From: an uncultured Alphaproteobacteria bacterium
GTDB taxonomy: Bacteria > Pseudomonadota > Alphaproteobacteria > Methylaequorales > Methylaequoraceae
Assembly (NCBI GenBank): GCA_902540805.1
Contig: CACBON010000007.1
Location: forward strand, 1 to 58,123
Direction of reading: 5' to 3'
Length of the DNA stretch: 58,123 nucleotides
The notes under the pieces were generated by a model. The model saw only the letters and a list, made by a program, of their open reading frames with translations. It searched no databases and had not been told where the DNA came from. This document shows, in pieces, positions 33,313 to 44,227 of the stretch; positions within the stretch are counted from its first letter, which is position 1, and each line of letters opens with the position of its first letter. Position numbers and translations under genes: made by a program.

Positions 33313-35946
33313 ATGAGCTCCAACCCTACATTCATTAATATTGGCGAAAGAACAAACGTTACTGGTTCAGCAAAATTTAAAAAACTGATTCTATCAAATA
33401 ATTTTGATCAAGCTATTGAAGTTGCAAAAGAACAAATTGAGAATGGTGCTCAAATCATTGACATAAATATGGATGAGGGTTTATTGGATTCGGAGAAAGC
33501 TATGGTCAAGTTTTTGAATCAAATTTCAGTTGAACCTGCAATAGCCAAGGTTCCATTTATGATAGATTCATCAAAATGGTCAGTCTTAGAAGCCGGTTTG
33601 AAATGTATTCAAGGAAAACCTATTGTTAATTCAATAAGTTTAAAAGAAGGCGAAGAAATCTTTATTGAACAAGCTGAGAAAATTAAAAATTATGGAGCTG
33701 CTGTTGTTGTTATGGCATTTGATGAAGATGGTCAAGCCGATAACGTAGAAAGAAAATATCAAATTTCAAGAAGAGCTTATCAAATCTTGACTCAAAAGTT
33801 AGATTTTCCTCCTCAAGATATTATATTTGATCCAAACATATTTGCAGTGGCCACTGGAATTGAAGAACACAATAACTACGCATTAGATTTTTTTGAAGCA
33901 ACGAAACTTATAAAAAAAAATTTACCACTAGCCAAGGTGTCTGGTGGACTTTCTAATGTTTCTTTTAGTTTTAGAGGAAATAATCAGGTTAGGGAGGCAA
34001 TGCACTCGTGTTTTCTTTACCACGCAATAAAATATGGACTAGATATGGCAATTGTTAACGCCGGGCAAATTACAATCTACGAACAAATACCTAAAGATCT
34101 TAAGAAGTGTATAGAAGACGTGTTGTTCAATAAACATCTTGATGCAACTGAAAATTTGATTGAGATTTCAAAAAAATATTCAGGTAGTGTAGAGCGAAAA
34201 AAAATTGACAAAAAATGGAGAACTGAAAAATTAGAAAAAAAGATAGAATATGCACTAGTTAATGGCATTAACGAATTTATAGAAGAAGACACTGAAAAAT
34301 TAAGACAACAATATAATAAACCATTGGAAATCATCGAAGGTCCACTCATGGATGGAATGAATGTTGTTGGTGATCTATTTGGTTCCGGAAAAATGTTTTT
34401 ACCGCAAGTTGTAAAATCTGCGAGAGTAATGAAACAGTCAGTAGCTTACTTACTGCCATTCATGGAAAAAGATAATACATCAAAAAAGAGTTCTAAAGGT
34501 AAAATACTTTTGGCAACTGTAAAAGGGGACGTTCATGACATTGGCAAAAATATAGTTGGTGTAGTATTACAATGTAATAATTTCGAAATTATTGACTTGG
34601 GAGTTATGGTTCCAGCTAGTAAAATTGTTGAAACTGCAATAGAGGAAAATGTTGATTTAATTGGGTTGTCAGGTCTCATAACCCCAAGTTTAGATGAGAT
34701 GTGCTTTGTTGCAAGTGAATTAGAGAGAAATAAAATTAATAAACCTTTATTAATAGGTGGGGCTACTACAAGTAAAATACACACTGCTATAAAAATAGAT
34801 CCTTTATACAATTTTGGCGTATGTCATGTTAATGACGCATCAAAAGCAGTTTCAGTAGCAGCAAATATGATTTCTAAAAGTAAATGCAGACCGTTCGTTG
34901 AGTCATTAAAAAAAGAATATTCAGTTCTTCGTTCTGGATATTTCAAAAAAGACAAGATCAATGATAATAATCTTGAAGAATGTAGAAAAAATAAATTTAA
35001 TTTTCAATGGGATAATTACGAACCAATTAAACCAAAGAAAATCGGTGTGCAAACTCAAGAAGACGTTTCTATCGAAAAAATAATGAAATTTACAGACTGG
35101 AAACCTTTTTTTGAAGCTTGGGAACTTTACGGAAATTTTCCTGATATTCTCGATGATAAGATTGTTGGAAAAGCTGCTCGAGATCTTTGGGATGATGCAA
35201 ATAATATGATTAACATGTTAATTAAAGAAAAAATAACGAAACCTAAATGCGTTTTTGGGTTTTGGCCTGCTAATTCAGATGGTGATGATATTCTTTTATT
35301 TGATTCTGAAAGAAGAAAGAAAATAAAAAAAAAATTATTTTTTTTACGACAACAAGTTAGTAGAAAAAATTCCAAAAGAGCTAATTTCTGTCTTGCAGAT
35401 TTCGTTGCACCAATTGGAACTAAAAATGATTTTATTGGAGGGTTTTTAGTTACAGCCGGAAATGGCATTGAAACTTTAGCTTCAAAATTTGAAAAGAAAA
35501 ATGATGATTATAACTCAATTTTAGTTAAATCAATTGGTGATAGAATCGCAGAAGCATTTGCAGAAATGTTACACAAAGATGTAAGAACGAATTTTTGGGG
35601 TTACGCACAAAAAGAAAATTTAAATAACAAAGAATTAATTCAAGAAAAGTTTGAAGGAATTAGACCTGCCCCAGGTTATCCTGCGTGCCCTGATCATACA
35701 GAAAAAAAGACCTTATTTGAACTGTTAGAAGTATCGAGTAATTTAAAAGTAAAATTGACTGAAAGCTTTGCAATGACACCAGCAAGTTCAGTTTCTGGAT
35801 TGTATTTTGCAAACCCACAAGCAAGTTATTTTGGTGTTGGAAAAATTTTTAAAGACCAAGTAGAAGACTATGCAAAAAGAAAAAAAATCAGTTTAAGGGA
35901 TGCTGAAAAGTGGTTGGGATCAAATCTAGGATATGCTCCTAACTAA
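33313..35946 (+). CDS. metH: Cobalamin-dependent methionine synthase, pterin/B12/activation modules
   Basis: [31 protein letters not shown], activation domain [33 protein letters not shown]. Confidence 0.95.
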   Translation: MSSNPTFINIGERTNVTGSAKFKKLILSNNFDQAIEVAKEQIENGAQIIDINMDEGLLDSEKAMVKFLNQISVEPAIAKVPFMIDSSKWSVLEAGLKCIQGKPIVNSISLKEGEEIFIEQAEKIKNYGAAVVVMAFDEDGQADNVERKYQISRRAYQILTQKLDFPPQDIIFDPNIFAVATGIEEHNNYALDFFEATKLIKKNLPLAKVSGGLSNVSFSFRGNNQVREAMHSCFLYHAIKYGLDMAIVNAGQITIYEQIPKDLKKCIEDVLFNKHLDATENLIEISKKYSGSVERKKIDKKWRTEKLEKKIEYALVNGINEFIEEDTEKLRQQYNKPLEIIEGPLMDGMNVVGDLFGSGKMFLPQVVKSARVMKQSVAYLLPFMEKDNTSKKSSKGKILLATVKGDVHDIGKNIVGVVLQCNNFEIIDLGVMVPASKIVETAIEENVDLIGLSGLITPSLDEMCFVASELERNKINKPLLIGGATTSKIHTAIKIDPLYNFGVCHVNDASKAVSVAANMISKSKCRPFVESLKKEYSVLRSGYFKKDKINDNNLEECRKNKFNFQWDNYEPIKPKKIGVQTQEDVSIEKIMKFTDWKPFFEAWELYGNFPDILDDKIVGKAARDLWDDANNMINMLIKEKITKPKCVFGFWPANSDGDDILLFDSERRKKIKKKLFFLRQQVSRKNSKRANFCLADFVAPIGTKNDFIGGFLVTAGNGIETLASKFEKKNDDYNSILVKSIGDRIAEAFAEMLHKDVRTNFWGYAQKENLNNKELIQEKFEGIRPAPGYPACPDHTEKKTLFELLEVSSNLKVKLTESFAMTPASSVSGLYFANPQASYFGVGKIFKDQVEDYAKRKKISLRDAEKWLGSNLGYAPN

Positions 35947-35967
35947 TAGGATTAATCTTTATATCTT

Positions 35968-38103
35968 ATGAAAAAAATAAAGTTACCAGAACCAGACTTT
36001 CTTTCCAGTCTAAATAAGCAGCAAAAGCAAGCCGTTCTAAATACAGAAGGACCACTACTTGTCCTTTCGGGGGCAGGAACTGGGAAAACAAAAGTTTTAA
36101 CGTCCAGGTTAGCAAATATAATATATAACAGGAAAGCAAAAATGTCGGAAATTTTTTGTGTCACATTTACTAACAAGGCTGCGCACGAAATGAAAACAAG
36201 AGTTGAAAAGATGCTTAGCCATCCAATTGAGGGAATGTTTATAGGAACATTTCATTCCATAGGACTAAGATTTTTAAGGAGAAACTCAGAGTTGGTTGGT
36301 TTAAAAAATAATTTTACTATATTGGATAAAGATGATCAATTAAGACTTGTAAAGCAAGTAATTTCTCTTGAAAATCTTGATCCAAAAGTTTACGTTCCTA
36401 AAAACTTTTTATACATGATTGATCAAGTTAAAAATGCTGGATTGGAAACTGAGGATGTTGACAATCATGAATTCGAAATCGAAACAAAAGGAAAGTTTAA
36501 ACAAATTTATAAATCATATCAATCTAGACTCTCAAATTATAATTCAGTTGATTTTGGAGATCTAATACTATTACCAATAAAATTATTTAAGGAAAATAAA
36601 CAAATTTTGGAATTCTATCAAAAAAAATTCAAATACACTTTGGTAGATGAGTATCAAGATACAAATTCAGCACAATATATGATGTTGAGATTACTTACAG
36701 AATTAAATAGAAACTTATGTTGCGTAGGAGATGAGGATCAATCTATTTATGGATGGAGAGGTGCAGAGTTAAAGAATATTTTAAATTTTGAAAGAGATTT
36801 CGATAATTCAAATATTATCAGGCTGGAACAGAATTATAGATCTACAGGCAATATTCTTAAAACTGCATCATCAATAATTTCTGAAAATACAGAAAGGATA
36901 GGTAAAAAACTCTGGACCTCCGATAAAGATGGTGACCCTGTATTAATCAGAAATTTTGAAGATGATGATTTTGAGGCAATTTTCATTGCACAAAAAATCA
37001 AAGAATTAAAAAAAAATGGTATATCTCTTAATAAAATTGCAATTTTAACAAGAGCAAGTTTTCAGTTTAAAGATATTGAAGATCGATTTTTGAAAGAAAA
37101 CATAAAATACAGAGTTGTTGGAGGCCTTCGATTTTATGAAAGAGCAGAAATCAAAGACGCAATGGCTTACTTTAGAATACTAATAAATAAATCAGACAAT
37201 TTATCATTGGAAAGAATATTAAATACTCCAAGGCGAGGGTTAGGTAAAGCTTTAATTAAAAACCTCTATGATATTGTACAAAAAAAAAATGTCTCATTAT
37301 ACGAATCCTTGAAACTTCTAATTTTATCTGGGACATCAAATTCTTCACAAAAAAAAAATATTCAAAATTTCATTTCTATTATTGATAGACATTCATCTGC
37401 TTTAAAAAGTAAGAAACATTTTGAGGTAGCCGGATCACTGCTTGATGATGTTGGTTACACTGAAATGCTTCAAAAAGAAAAAACACCAGAATCTGAGGGA
37501 AGACTAGAAAATTTAAAAAAACTTATAACAGATTTGAAGAATAGAAACTCACTGGAAGAATTTATTGAAGAAGTTAGCCTTTTGAATGATACTTTAAATG
37601 ATAGTGATTTTAATGAAAAAGTTTCTTTAATGACTCTACATAGTGCAAAAGGTCTTGAGTTCGATTTTGTTTTTCTTCCAGGCTGGGAGGAGGGAATCTT
37701 TCCTAATCAAAGAAACATCGACGAATATGGAAACAAGGGACTTGAAGAGGAAAGACGCCTGGCTTATGTAGGTATAACAAGGGCAAGAAAAGAATTAAAT
37801 ATTTCATATGTAAACTACAGAAAACAATACAACTATAGTGTGTATCGTTCTATACCCTCTAGGTTTTTATCAGAACTTCCTGAACAAAGTTGTAAAGTTT
37901 TTCAAGTTGTGGAAAATATTAAAAAAAACAAAATGAAACTAGAACAATTTTCAAATCCTGATTTTGAAGTTGGAGAGAAAGTTCAACATAAAGAGTTTGG
38001 TTCTGGAACAATCTTAGGAATATCTGAGAAAAAACTGCAAATACGTTTTGAAAATTCTGATGAAGTAATAAAAGTATTTTCTGATTTTGTTTCAAAGTTA
38101 TAA
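35968..38103 (+). CDS. uvrD: UvrD/PcrA-family DNA helicase
   Basis: Walker A SGAGTGKTKVLTSRL, DEYQDTN, VGDEDQSIYGWRGA, EQNYRST, LMTLHSAKGLEFDFVFLPGWEEG. Confidence 0.95.
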   Translation: MKKIKLPEPDFLSSLNKQQKQAVLNTEGPLLVLSGAGTGKTKVLTSRLANIIYNRKAKMSEIFCVTFTNKAAHEMKTRVEKMLSHPIEGMFIGTFHSIGLRFLRRNSELVGLKNNFTILDKDDQLRLVKQVISLENLDPKVYVPKNFLYMIDQVKNAGLETEDVDNHEFEIETKGKFKQIYKSYQSRLSNYNSVDFGDLILLPIKLFKENKQILEFYQKKFKYTLVDEYQDTNSAQYMMLRLLTELNRNLCCVGDEDQSIYGWRGAELKNILNFERDFDNSNIIRLEQNYRSTGNILKTASSIISENTERIGKKLWTSDKDGDPVLIRNFEDDDFEAIFIAQKIKELKKNGISLNKIAILTRASFQFKDIEDRFLKENIKYRVVGGLRFYERAEIKDAMAYFRILINKSDNLSLERILNTPRRGLGKALIKNLYDIVQKKNVSLYESLKLLILSGTSNSSQKKNIQNFISIIDRHSSALKSKKHFEVAGSLLDDVGYTEMLQKEKTPESEGRLENLKKLITDLKNRNSLEEFIEEVSLLNDTLNDSDFNEKVSLMTLHSAKGLEFDFVFLPGWEEGIFPNQRNIDEYGNKGLEEERRLAYVGITRARKELNISYVNYRKQYNYSVYRSIPSRFLSELPEQSCKVFQVVENIKKNKMKLEQFSNPDFEVGEKVQHKEFGSGTILGISEKKLQIRFENSDEVIKVFSDFVSKL

Positions 38104-38953
38104 TATTTTGAAAAAAGTTATCTTTTTAATTAAATCAAAAAAAAATGAAAGTTTAATAACTTGGATTTTTACAAAATATAAGAATGTGTCAATTTTCCCA
38201 GAGGGTAATCATTTTAAAGTAGAACTTTTTTTAAATAATTCAGAAATCAATAACTTTTCTGCAGCTGAACTCAGAAAAAAATTTGGTAATTTTACTTTAA
38301 CTACAATTAAAAAAAAAGATTGGGTATATCAAAATATTAAAGATGATCAAGGCACTCGTACAGAACTCTTTTATATAAGTGAGGGACTATCAACAAAAAT
38401 ATCGAACAGAAAGTTCAAATTAATAATTCCAGCTAATAATGCATTCGGAACAGGGCGCCATGAATCAACTTTTTTATCAATTATTTGTATAGAATATTTA
38501 ATTAAAAAAAAATATTACAGTTCAATTTGTGACGTTGGAACTGGTTCTGGAATTTTATCATTTGTATTAAATAAAACTACAAATCGGAAAATTGATTCAA
38601 TTGACAAAGATAATAAAATTAAAAAAACCTTTTTTAAAAATCTCAGAACTAATCATTTGAATAACGTAAGGTTTTTTTATCAAGATGGGTTAAATAGTTT
38701 TTTTCTAAGAAATAAAAGTTATGATTTGATAGTGGCAAATATATTACTTATAACTCACAAAAAACTTGTAAAACAATACTATAATAAATTAAAAAATAAT
38801 GGTGAAATTGTTATATCGGGGATCCTCGTTGATCAAGAAATGGAAATAATATCAATTTTCAATAAATTTAACTTTAAATTAAAAAAAAAATTTTATAGTT
38901 TCAAATGGGTTGGACTAATTTTTAAAAAAAAAGAAAATAAACATGATAAATAA
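38087..38953 (+). CDS. prmA: Ribosomal protein L11 methyltransferase
   Basis: NAFGTGRHESTFL, ICDVGTGSGILSFVL, YDLIVANILL, ISGILVDQ; true start may be TTG 38087 or TTG about 38108. Confidence 0.87.
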   Translation: MFQSYNILKKVIFLIKSKKNESLITWIFTKYKNVSIFPEGNHFKVELFLNNSEINNFSAAELRKKFGNFTLTTIKKKDWVYQNIKDDQGTRTELFYISEGLSTKISNRKFKLIIPANNAFGTGRHESTFLSIICIEYLIKKKYYSSICDVGTGSGILSFVLNKTTNRKIDSIDKDNKIKKTFFKNLRTNHLNNVRFFYQDGLNSFFLRNKSYDLIVANILLITHKKLVKQYYNKLKNNGEIVISGILVDQEMEIISIFNKFNFKLKKKFYSFKWVGLIFKKKENKHDK

Positions 38954-40676
38954 TTTAGAAAAATTAATAAAAGAAATTTCTTTGAAGAAAATTGATTTTT
39001 ACGTCATTTCTACTAGCGATGAGAATTTACTTGAATACACTCCAGATCAAAACAAGAGATTACTATGGCTTACAAACTTCTCTGGCTCGAATGGAATTGC
39101 ATTAATATCCAAAAAAGAAAATTTCTTTTTTACTGATGGAAGATATCTTTTACAAGCAAAAAAAGAAATAGATTCAAAATTCAAAATTATTGACTTACAA
39201 AGTGAGAGCTTTTTCTCATTTTTGAAAGAAAATATCAGACACAAAACAATGTTGATTGATTTCAGAATCTTTAATATTAAATTTGTAAAAGAATTAAAAA
39301 GGATTGCCAAGTTAAAATCTATAAAGATTTATCATGATAAAAAAAATATCATAGATAAGTTTTGGGATAGAAAAATTAGGAAGAGTCAAAAAAATTGTTT
39401 TTTTTTAAAAAAAAAAATATCTGGTGAAGATACATTATCGAAAAAGGAAAGGATATTTAATAAAATTAATTACGATTTTTTAATTTTAACTTCATCAGAA
39501 TCAATTTGTTGGCTTATGAATTTAAGGGGTTTTGATTTAGAACACACACCAATTGTTATTTGCAGAGCAATTGTAACAAAAACCACCATTAAACTATTTA
39601 CCGATTTAAACAAGTTTCCCTGTAAAGAAAAAGTGAAAGGAGTTCAAACTTTATGTTTCGAAGAATTTGAATCTGCGATTTTAAAATTACCCAAGAATAA
39701 AAAAGTTGCTTTAAATTCCTCCTCATCATATTTTTATTATGAACTGATAAAATCAGCCGGACTTAAACCTGATTTAATAGAAGACCCATGTATTGATATA
39801 AGATGCAAGAAGAATAAAGTTGAGATAAAACATTCCATTAAATGCCATATTTTAGATGGTGTTTCTCTTGTTAAATTCTTTTATTGGTTAGAAAAGACAA
39901 AATATTCCTCTGATTTAGACGAGGTAAATGTTTCAAGTAAGCTTGAAGATTTTAGAAAACAAAATAAAAATTATTTTTCCTCAAGTTTTCCGACTATTTC
40001 AGCTTTTGGAAAGAATGCATCAGTTATTCACTATAATCCAATTCAAAATAACAAAAGGTTAATTTCAGGACAGTTATTTTTGTGTGACTCTGGCGCACAA
40101 TATTTAGGAGCTACTACTGACGTCACTAGAACAATCTTTATTGGAGGTAGCAAACCTAAAAAAGAGTATATTTTAAATTATACAAGAGTTTTAAAAGGAC
40201 ACATAAACCTTGCTATGATTAAATTCCCGAGAGGAACAAGAGGACATCAAATAGATAGTTTGGCTAGATATAGTTTGTGGCAAAATGGTTTGGATTACAG
40301 TCATGGTACTGGACACGGAGTTGGCAGTTTTTTAGGAGTGCATGAAGGACCACAATCAATTTCCAAAAATTTTAATAAATCTGAGCTGAAAGAGGGAATG
40401 GTCCTATCAAATGAACCTGGATATTACAAAAAGGATTGTTATGGAATAAGAATAGAAAATCTTTTATTGATTATACCTTCAAAATATAAAGGATTTTTAG
40501 AATTTAAAAATTTGACTCTTTATCCATATGAAAAAAACCTTATAGATTTAGACCTATTGACCGATGTTCAAAAAAAATGGATCAATAGATACCACTCGGA
40601 TGTATACAAAAAACTAAAAAAATATCTCAAGCAAAACGAAAAATCATGGTTATTTAATAAGACTCAACATTTTTAA
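38943..40676 (+). CDS. pepP: Xaa-Pro aminopeptidase (M24 family)
   Basis: LFLCDSGAQYLGATTDVTRTIFIG, YSHGTGHGVGSFLGVHEGPQSI, LSNEPGYYK, YGIRIENLLLI. Confidence 0.9.
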   Translation: MINNLEKLIKEISLKKIDFYVISTSDENLLEYTPDQNKRLLWLTNFSGSNGIALISKKENFFFTDGRYLLQAKKEIDSKFKIIDLQSESFFSFLKENIRHKTMLIDFRIFNIKFVKELKRIAKLKSIKIYHDKKNIIDKFWDRKIRKSQKNCFFLKKKISGEDTLSKKERIFNKINYDFLILTSSESICWLMNLRGFDLEHTPIVICRAIVTKTTIKLFTDLNKFPCKEKVKGVQTLCFEEFESAILKLPKNKKVALNSSSSYFYYELIKSAGLKPDLIEDPCIDIRCKKNKVEIKHSIKCHILDGVSLVKFFYWLEKTKYSSDLDEVNVSSKLEDFRKQNKNYFSSSFPTISAFGKNASVIHYNPIQNNKRLISGQLFLCDSGAQYLGATTDVTRTIFIGGSKPKKEYILNYTRVLKGHINLAMIKFPRGTRGHQIDSLARYSLWQNGLDYSHGTGHGVGSFLGVHEGPQSISKNFNKSELKEGMVLSNEPGYYKKDCYGIRIENLLLIIPSKYKGFLEFKNLTLYPYEKNLIDLDLLTDVQKKWINRYHSDVYKKLKKYLKQNEKSWLFNKTQHF

Positions 40677-40698
40677 AACCTAAAAAATGATCAAATAG

Positions 40699-42351
40699 TT
40701 AACTTTCAATGAGTTTTTTTGCTGCTTGGATTGCTTCATTAGTAATTTGTTTTCCAGACAACATTCTTGCTATTTCATTGGTTTTTTCATGTCCATCAAT
40801 TTTAATAACATCTATTGATGTAATATTATTCAGTAATTTTTTTTTTACTAAAAAGTGATGAACACCAAGGGAGGCAACTTGAGGAGAATGTGTTACAACC
40901 AAAACTTGCCTTTTTTTACCTAACTTTTTTAATCTTTCACCAACTGCTGTTGAAACTGCTCCACCTATTCCGCTATCCACTTCATCAAACACCATTGTAG
41001 AAAATCTTTCCTGTTCTGCTGTCACCTTTATTGCAAGGGCAATTCTACAAAGCTCTCCCCCTGATGAAATACTTTTAATTTCACCCATTTTAGATTTCGG
41101 ATTAGTTTTAATATTAAAAATAATTTTGTCTTTTCCAAATTCAGTATTTTCACAATCGCTAATTATAGTTTTAAATTTTGCATTCTCTAATTTTAGTTCA
41201 GGAAACTCAGCATTAATTCTATTATCCATTACCTCGGCGTTCTTTTTTCTCAGATTTGAAAGTATTTGAGATTGGTCTAGATATTTTTTTTCTATATCTT
41301 TTAATTTATTGGCGAGTTTTTCAATATTTAAATTACTTTCTTCGCTTAATTGTAAATTGTTTTTTATTTCAATTAATTTTGATTCTAAATGATCAGGTTC
41401 AATTGAATGTTTTTGTGATAATTTTTTATAATCCGAAACCCTATCATCTATCTTTTCTAGTGAACCATGGTCAAGTTCTTGATTTAAAAAGTTTTCAAGT
41501 GTTTTACAAATTTCAGATGCCTCATAAGATATAGAATCTAGTTTTTCAATCTCAGTCATGGTTGTTTGATCTAAAAGTTTTCGGATTTGATTGAGCATTA
41601 ACAAATTTTTAGCAAGTAATTTTTCAATACCTGGAGGATCCTCTCTTATAAAGTTATTTATTATTTCGTTTAAATTCTCATTTATTTTTCTAGAATTTTG
41701 TAAAATTTTTTTTTTTTTCTCTAATTTTTCAAATTCTCCTTTTTTTGGTTCAAAATTTTTTAATTCATTGTAATAAATTTCAAATTCTTCTCTCTTTTTT
41801 TTAATTTCTTCAAATCTAGATCGCTCCTCAACATATTTTTTTTCTGCAGCTCTAAATTCAAGCCATGCTTCAGAAAGTTTTTTTAATTCACTCTGGTAAT
41901 TTCCAAAATTATCTAATGTTGACATATGTGTTGAATTGTCAAGTAATCCCTGTTCTGAGAACTGACTATGAATTTCAAAAAGATTTGAAGTTATTGCTTT
42001 TAGTGTTGTTAAACTAACAAGATTATCATTTATCAAAGCCTTACTTTTGCCATCACTGTCGATTATTCTTTTAATAATTATTTCATCTTCAACATTAATA
42101 TCAAGGTCACCTAATACCTTTTTAATCAAGGTATATTTTGAAATTTCTACTAAAGCGGTAATTACAGTTTTTCGTCCATTATCTGAACGTATATTAGTTT
42201 TAACTCTTCTCCCTGATAGAAGCTCCAATGATTCAAGAATCATGGATTTTCCTGCACCAGTTTCTCCAGTTAACACACACAAACCAATACCGAAATCCAT
42301 TTCAATCTTATCTATTAACATTAAATTATTGATTGATAGATGCCTAATCAT
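40699..42351 (-). CDS. recN: DNA repair protein RecN
   Basis: Walker A LTGETGAGKSMILESLELLSG, coiled-coil, ISSGGELCRIALAIK, VFDEVDSGIGG. Confidence 0.97.
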   Translation of the reverse strand: MIRHLSINNLMLIDKIEMDFGIGLCVLTGETGAGKSMILESLELLSGRRVKTNIRSDNGRKTVITALVEISKYTLIKKVLGDLDINVEDEIIIKRIIDSDGKSKALINDNLVSLTTLKAITSNLFEIHSQFSEQGLLDNSTHMSTLDNFGNYQSELKKLSEAWLEFRAAEKKYVEERSRFEEIKKKREEFEIYYNELKNFEPKKGEFEKLEKKKKILQNSRKINENLNEIINNFIREDPPGIEKLLAKNLLMLNQIRKLLDQTTMTEIEKLDSISYEASEICKTLENFLNQELDHGSLEKIDDRVSDYKKLSQKHSIEPDHLESKLIEIKNNLQLSEESNLNIEKLANKLKDIEKKYLDQSQILSNLRKKNAEVMDNRINAEFPELKLENAKFKTIISDCENTEFGKDKIIFNIKTNPKSKMGEIKSISSGGELCRIALAIKVTAEQERFSTMVFDEVDSGIGGAVSTAVGERLKKLGKKRQVLVVTHSPQVASLGVHHFLVKKKLLNNITSIDVIKIDGHEKTNEIARMLSGKQITNEAIQAAKKLIES

Positions 42352-42353
42352 AA

Positions 42354-43181
42354 TTACAGTAAATCGAGGTCGGATGATTTTAATTTCTTAAGATCAAGTT
42401 GTTTTTTTTTATATTTTGCTAAATTTTTATTAATTTTATATTTTTCTACAATTTTTGATCCTTCACGAGTCCACTGAGATCTTGGGAAATTATACTCTAA
42501 TATTTTGAAAAGATAGTATGATTGCTTAATCAATCCAATGGAAACATAAGATTCAATTAATCTAAAAATTGATTCTGGTATTTGAGTAGATTGTCTATAT
42601 TCTCTTAAAACTACTTTATATCTTTTAACAGCAGCAAGGTAATCACCTTGAGATTGATAATATTTACCTATTTTAATTTCCTTGGCCGCCAAATGATTTT
42701 TTAGTTTTTTTATATGTTTTTTAGATTTGAGTGCATACTTAGATCTTGGATACCTATTTATTAATTCTGAAAATTCTTCATAAGCTCTGGTCGAAAATTT
42801 TTGATCAAGATTTATATCTGGAATTCTTTCAAAATAAGAGTAGGCTTTAAGATAAATAGCATAAGGTATTAACTCATGATTTGGATTAAGTTCCACAAAC
42901 TTACTTAAATTTAGAATTGCCTCATCATACTCATTTGCTGAATAGTGAGCAAAACCAATCATCAATTGACCTCTAGAGGCCCAGGGTGAGTAGGGATATT
43001 GAATTTCAAGCTCGGTAAAATTATCAATTGCTTCATCGTATTGTTGTTTTTTTAAATATTTCATCCCTGAATTATATAGAGAAACGTCATCTGAATTAGA
43101 TATATTTGTTTTAATTTCTTGATCTGAAGAACAAGAAGAAAAAAATAAAATAAAAATTAGAATTAGCACATTTACATTCAT
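42354..43181 (-). CDS. bamD: Outer membrane assembly lipoprotein BamD
   Basis: Lipobox-like FFSSCSS, TPR repeats YPYSPWASRGQLMIGFAHY, YPRSKYALKSKKHI. Confidence 0.92.
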   Translation of the reverse strand: MNVNVLILIFILFFSSCSSDQEIKTNISNSDDVSLYNSGMKYLKKQQYDEAIDNFTELEIQYPYSPWASRGQLMIGFAHYSANEYDEAILNLSKFVELNPNHELIPYAIYLKAYSYFERIPDINLDQKFSTRAYEEFSELINRYPRSKYALKSKKHIKKLKNHLAAKEIKIGKYYQSQGDYLAAVKRYKVVLREYRQSTQIPESIFRLIESYVSIGLIKQSYYLFKILEYNFPRSQWTREGSKIVEKYKINKNLAKYKKKQLDLKKLKSSDLDLL

Positions 43182-43229
43182 GCTAATTATTTTTAAATGA
43201 TTTAATTTATTTATAAAGAAGATTTTAAT

Positions 43230-44162
43230 TTAATTAGAGCAAACTAGTTCCCAATTATTGGGAGATTGGAAAATTCTCTTCAATAGTTGAATGTTTGTTT
43301 CATGTCCAGGATGTGATGAGAAAAATGAACCTAGCATTCTATAACCCGACAGAGAAATATCACCAATAAAGTCAAGAAGTTTGTGACGGACAAATTCATC
43401 GCTAAATCTAAGTCCATCTTTATTCAACACATTATTTTCGTCTAATACAATTGCGTTGTCTAAGCTTCCACCAAGAGCTAAATTATTTTTTCTGAGATCT
43501 TCTACATCTTTAAGAAAACCGAATGTCCTGGCCTTACAAATTTGAGATTCATAAATTTGAGGTGTGAGCATTATGGAAATACTTTGTTTTCCAATTAATT
43601 TGTGTTCATAATCTATTTCGGTTGAAATAAGAGTGTTATCGAATGGACAAACTCTGGCGTATTTTCTTCCTGATTTTACTTCTACAGGTTTTTTTATTTT
43701 AATAAATTTCTTGAAGGATTTCTGTTCTTCAAAACCAACTTCTTTAATTTTCTTTACAAAATCTTGAGAAGATCCGTCATACACTGGAATTTCGTTTGAA
43801 GTTAATTCTATAATAACATTATCAATTTCAAATGCATATAACGCTGATAGAATGTGTTCGACAGTTGAAACAAAATTTCCATTTCTATCTGATAAAAGAG
43901 TACAAAGATTTGTCGACTTTACGTGTCTATAATCTGCTTTAATCAAAATCACATTATTTCCTACCTTACGTCTAAAAACAATTCCAGTATTTTCGATTGC
44001 TGGAAAAATTTTCATTGATACTTTATTGCCAGTGTGGAGACCAATTCCCTTAAAAACTATTTCATTTTGCAAAGTTTTTTGTCTTACGGCAGTCAGAAAC
44101 TTAGGAAGTGAGGACTCGATAAACAGATGTTTATTTTCAACTTTATTATTAGCTTGTAACAT
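43230..44162 (-). CDS. lpxC: UDP-3-O-acyl-N-acetylglucosamine deacetylase
   Basis: GIGLHTGNKVSMKIFPA, VEHILSALYAFEIDN, KARTFGFLKDVE, HKLLDFIGDISL, PGHETNIQLL. Confidence 0.97.
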   Translation of the reverse strand: MLQANNKVENKHLFIESSLPKFLTAVRQKTLQNEIVFKGIGLHTGNKVSMKIFPAIENTGIVFRRKVGNNVILIKADYRHVKSTNLCTLLSDRNGNFVSTVEHILSALYAFEIDNVIIELTSNEIPVYDGSSQDFVKKIKEVGFEEQKSFKKFIKIKKPVEVKSGRKYARVCPFDNTLISTEIDYEHKLIGKQSISIMLTPQIYESQICKARTFGFLKDVEDLRKNNLALGGSLDNAIVLDENNVLNKDGLRFSDEFVRHKLLDFIGDISLSGYRMLGSFFSSHPGHETNIQLLKRIFQSPNNWELVCSN

Positions 44163-44227
44163 TCTTTATCTTTAACGAAATTTTAACAAATATTCAAATC
44201 ACAAAAAGTTACAATTTGTTTCAAAAT

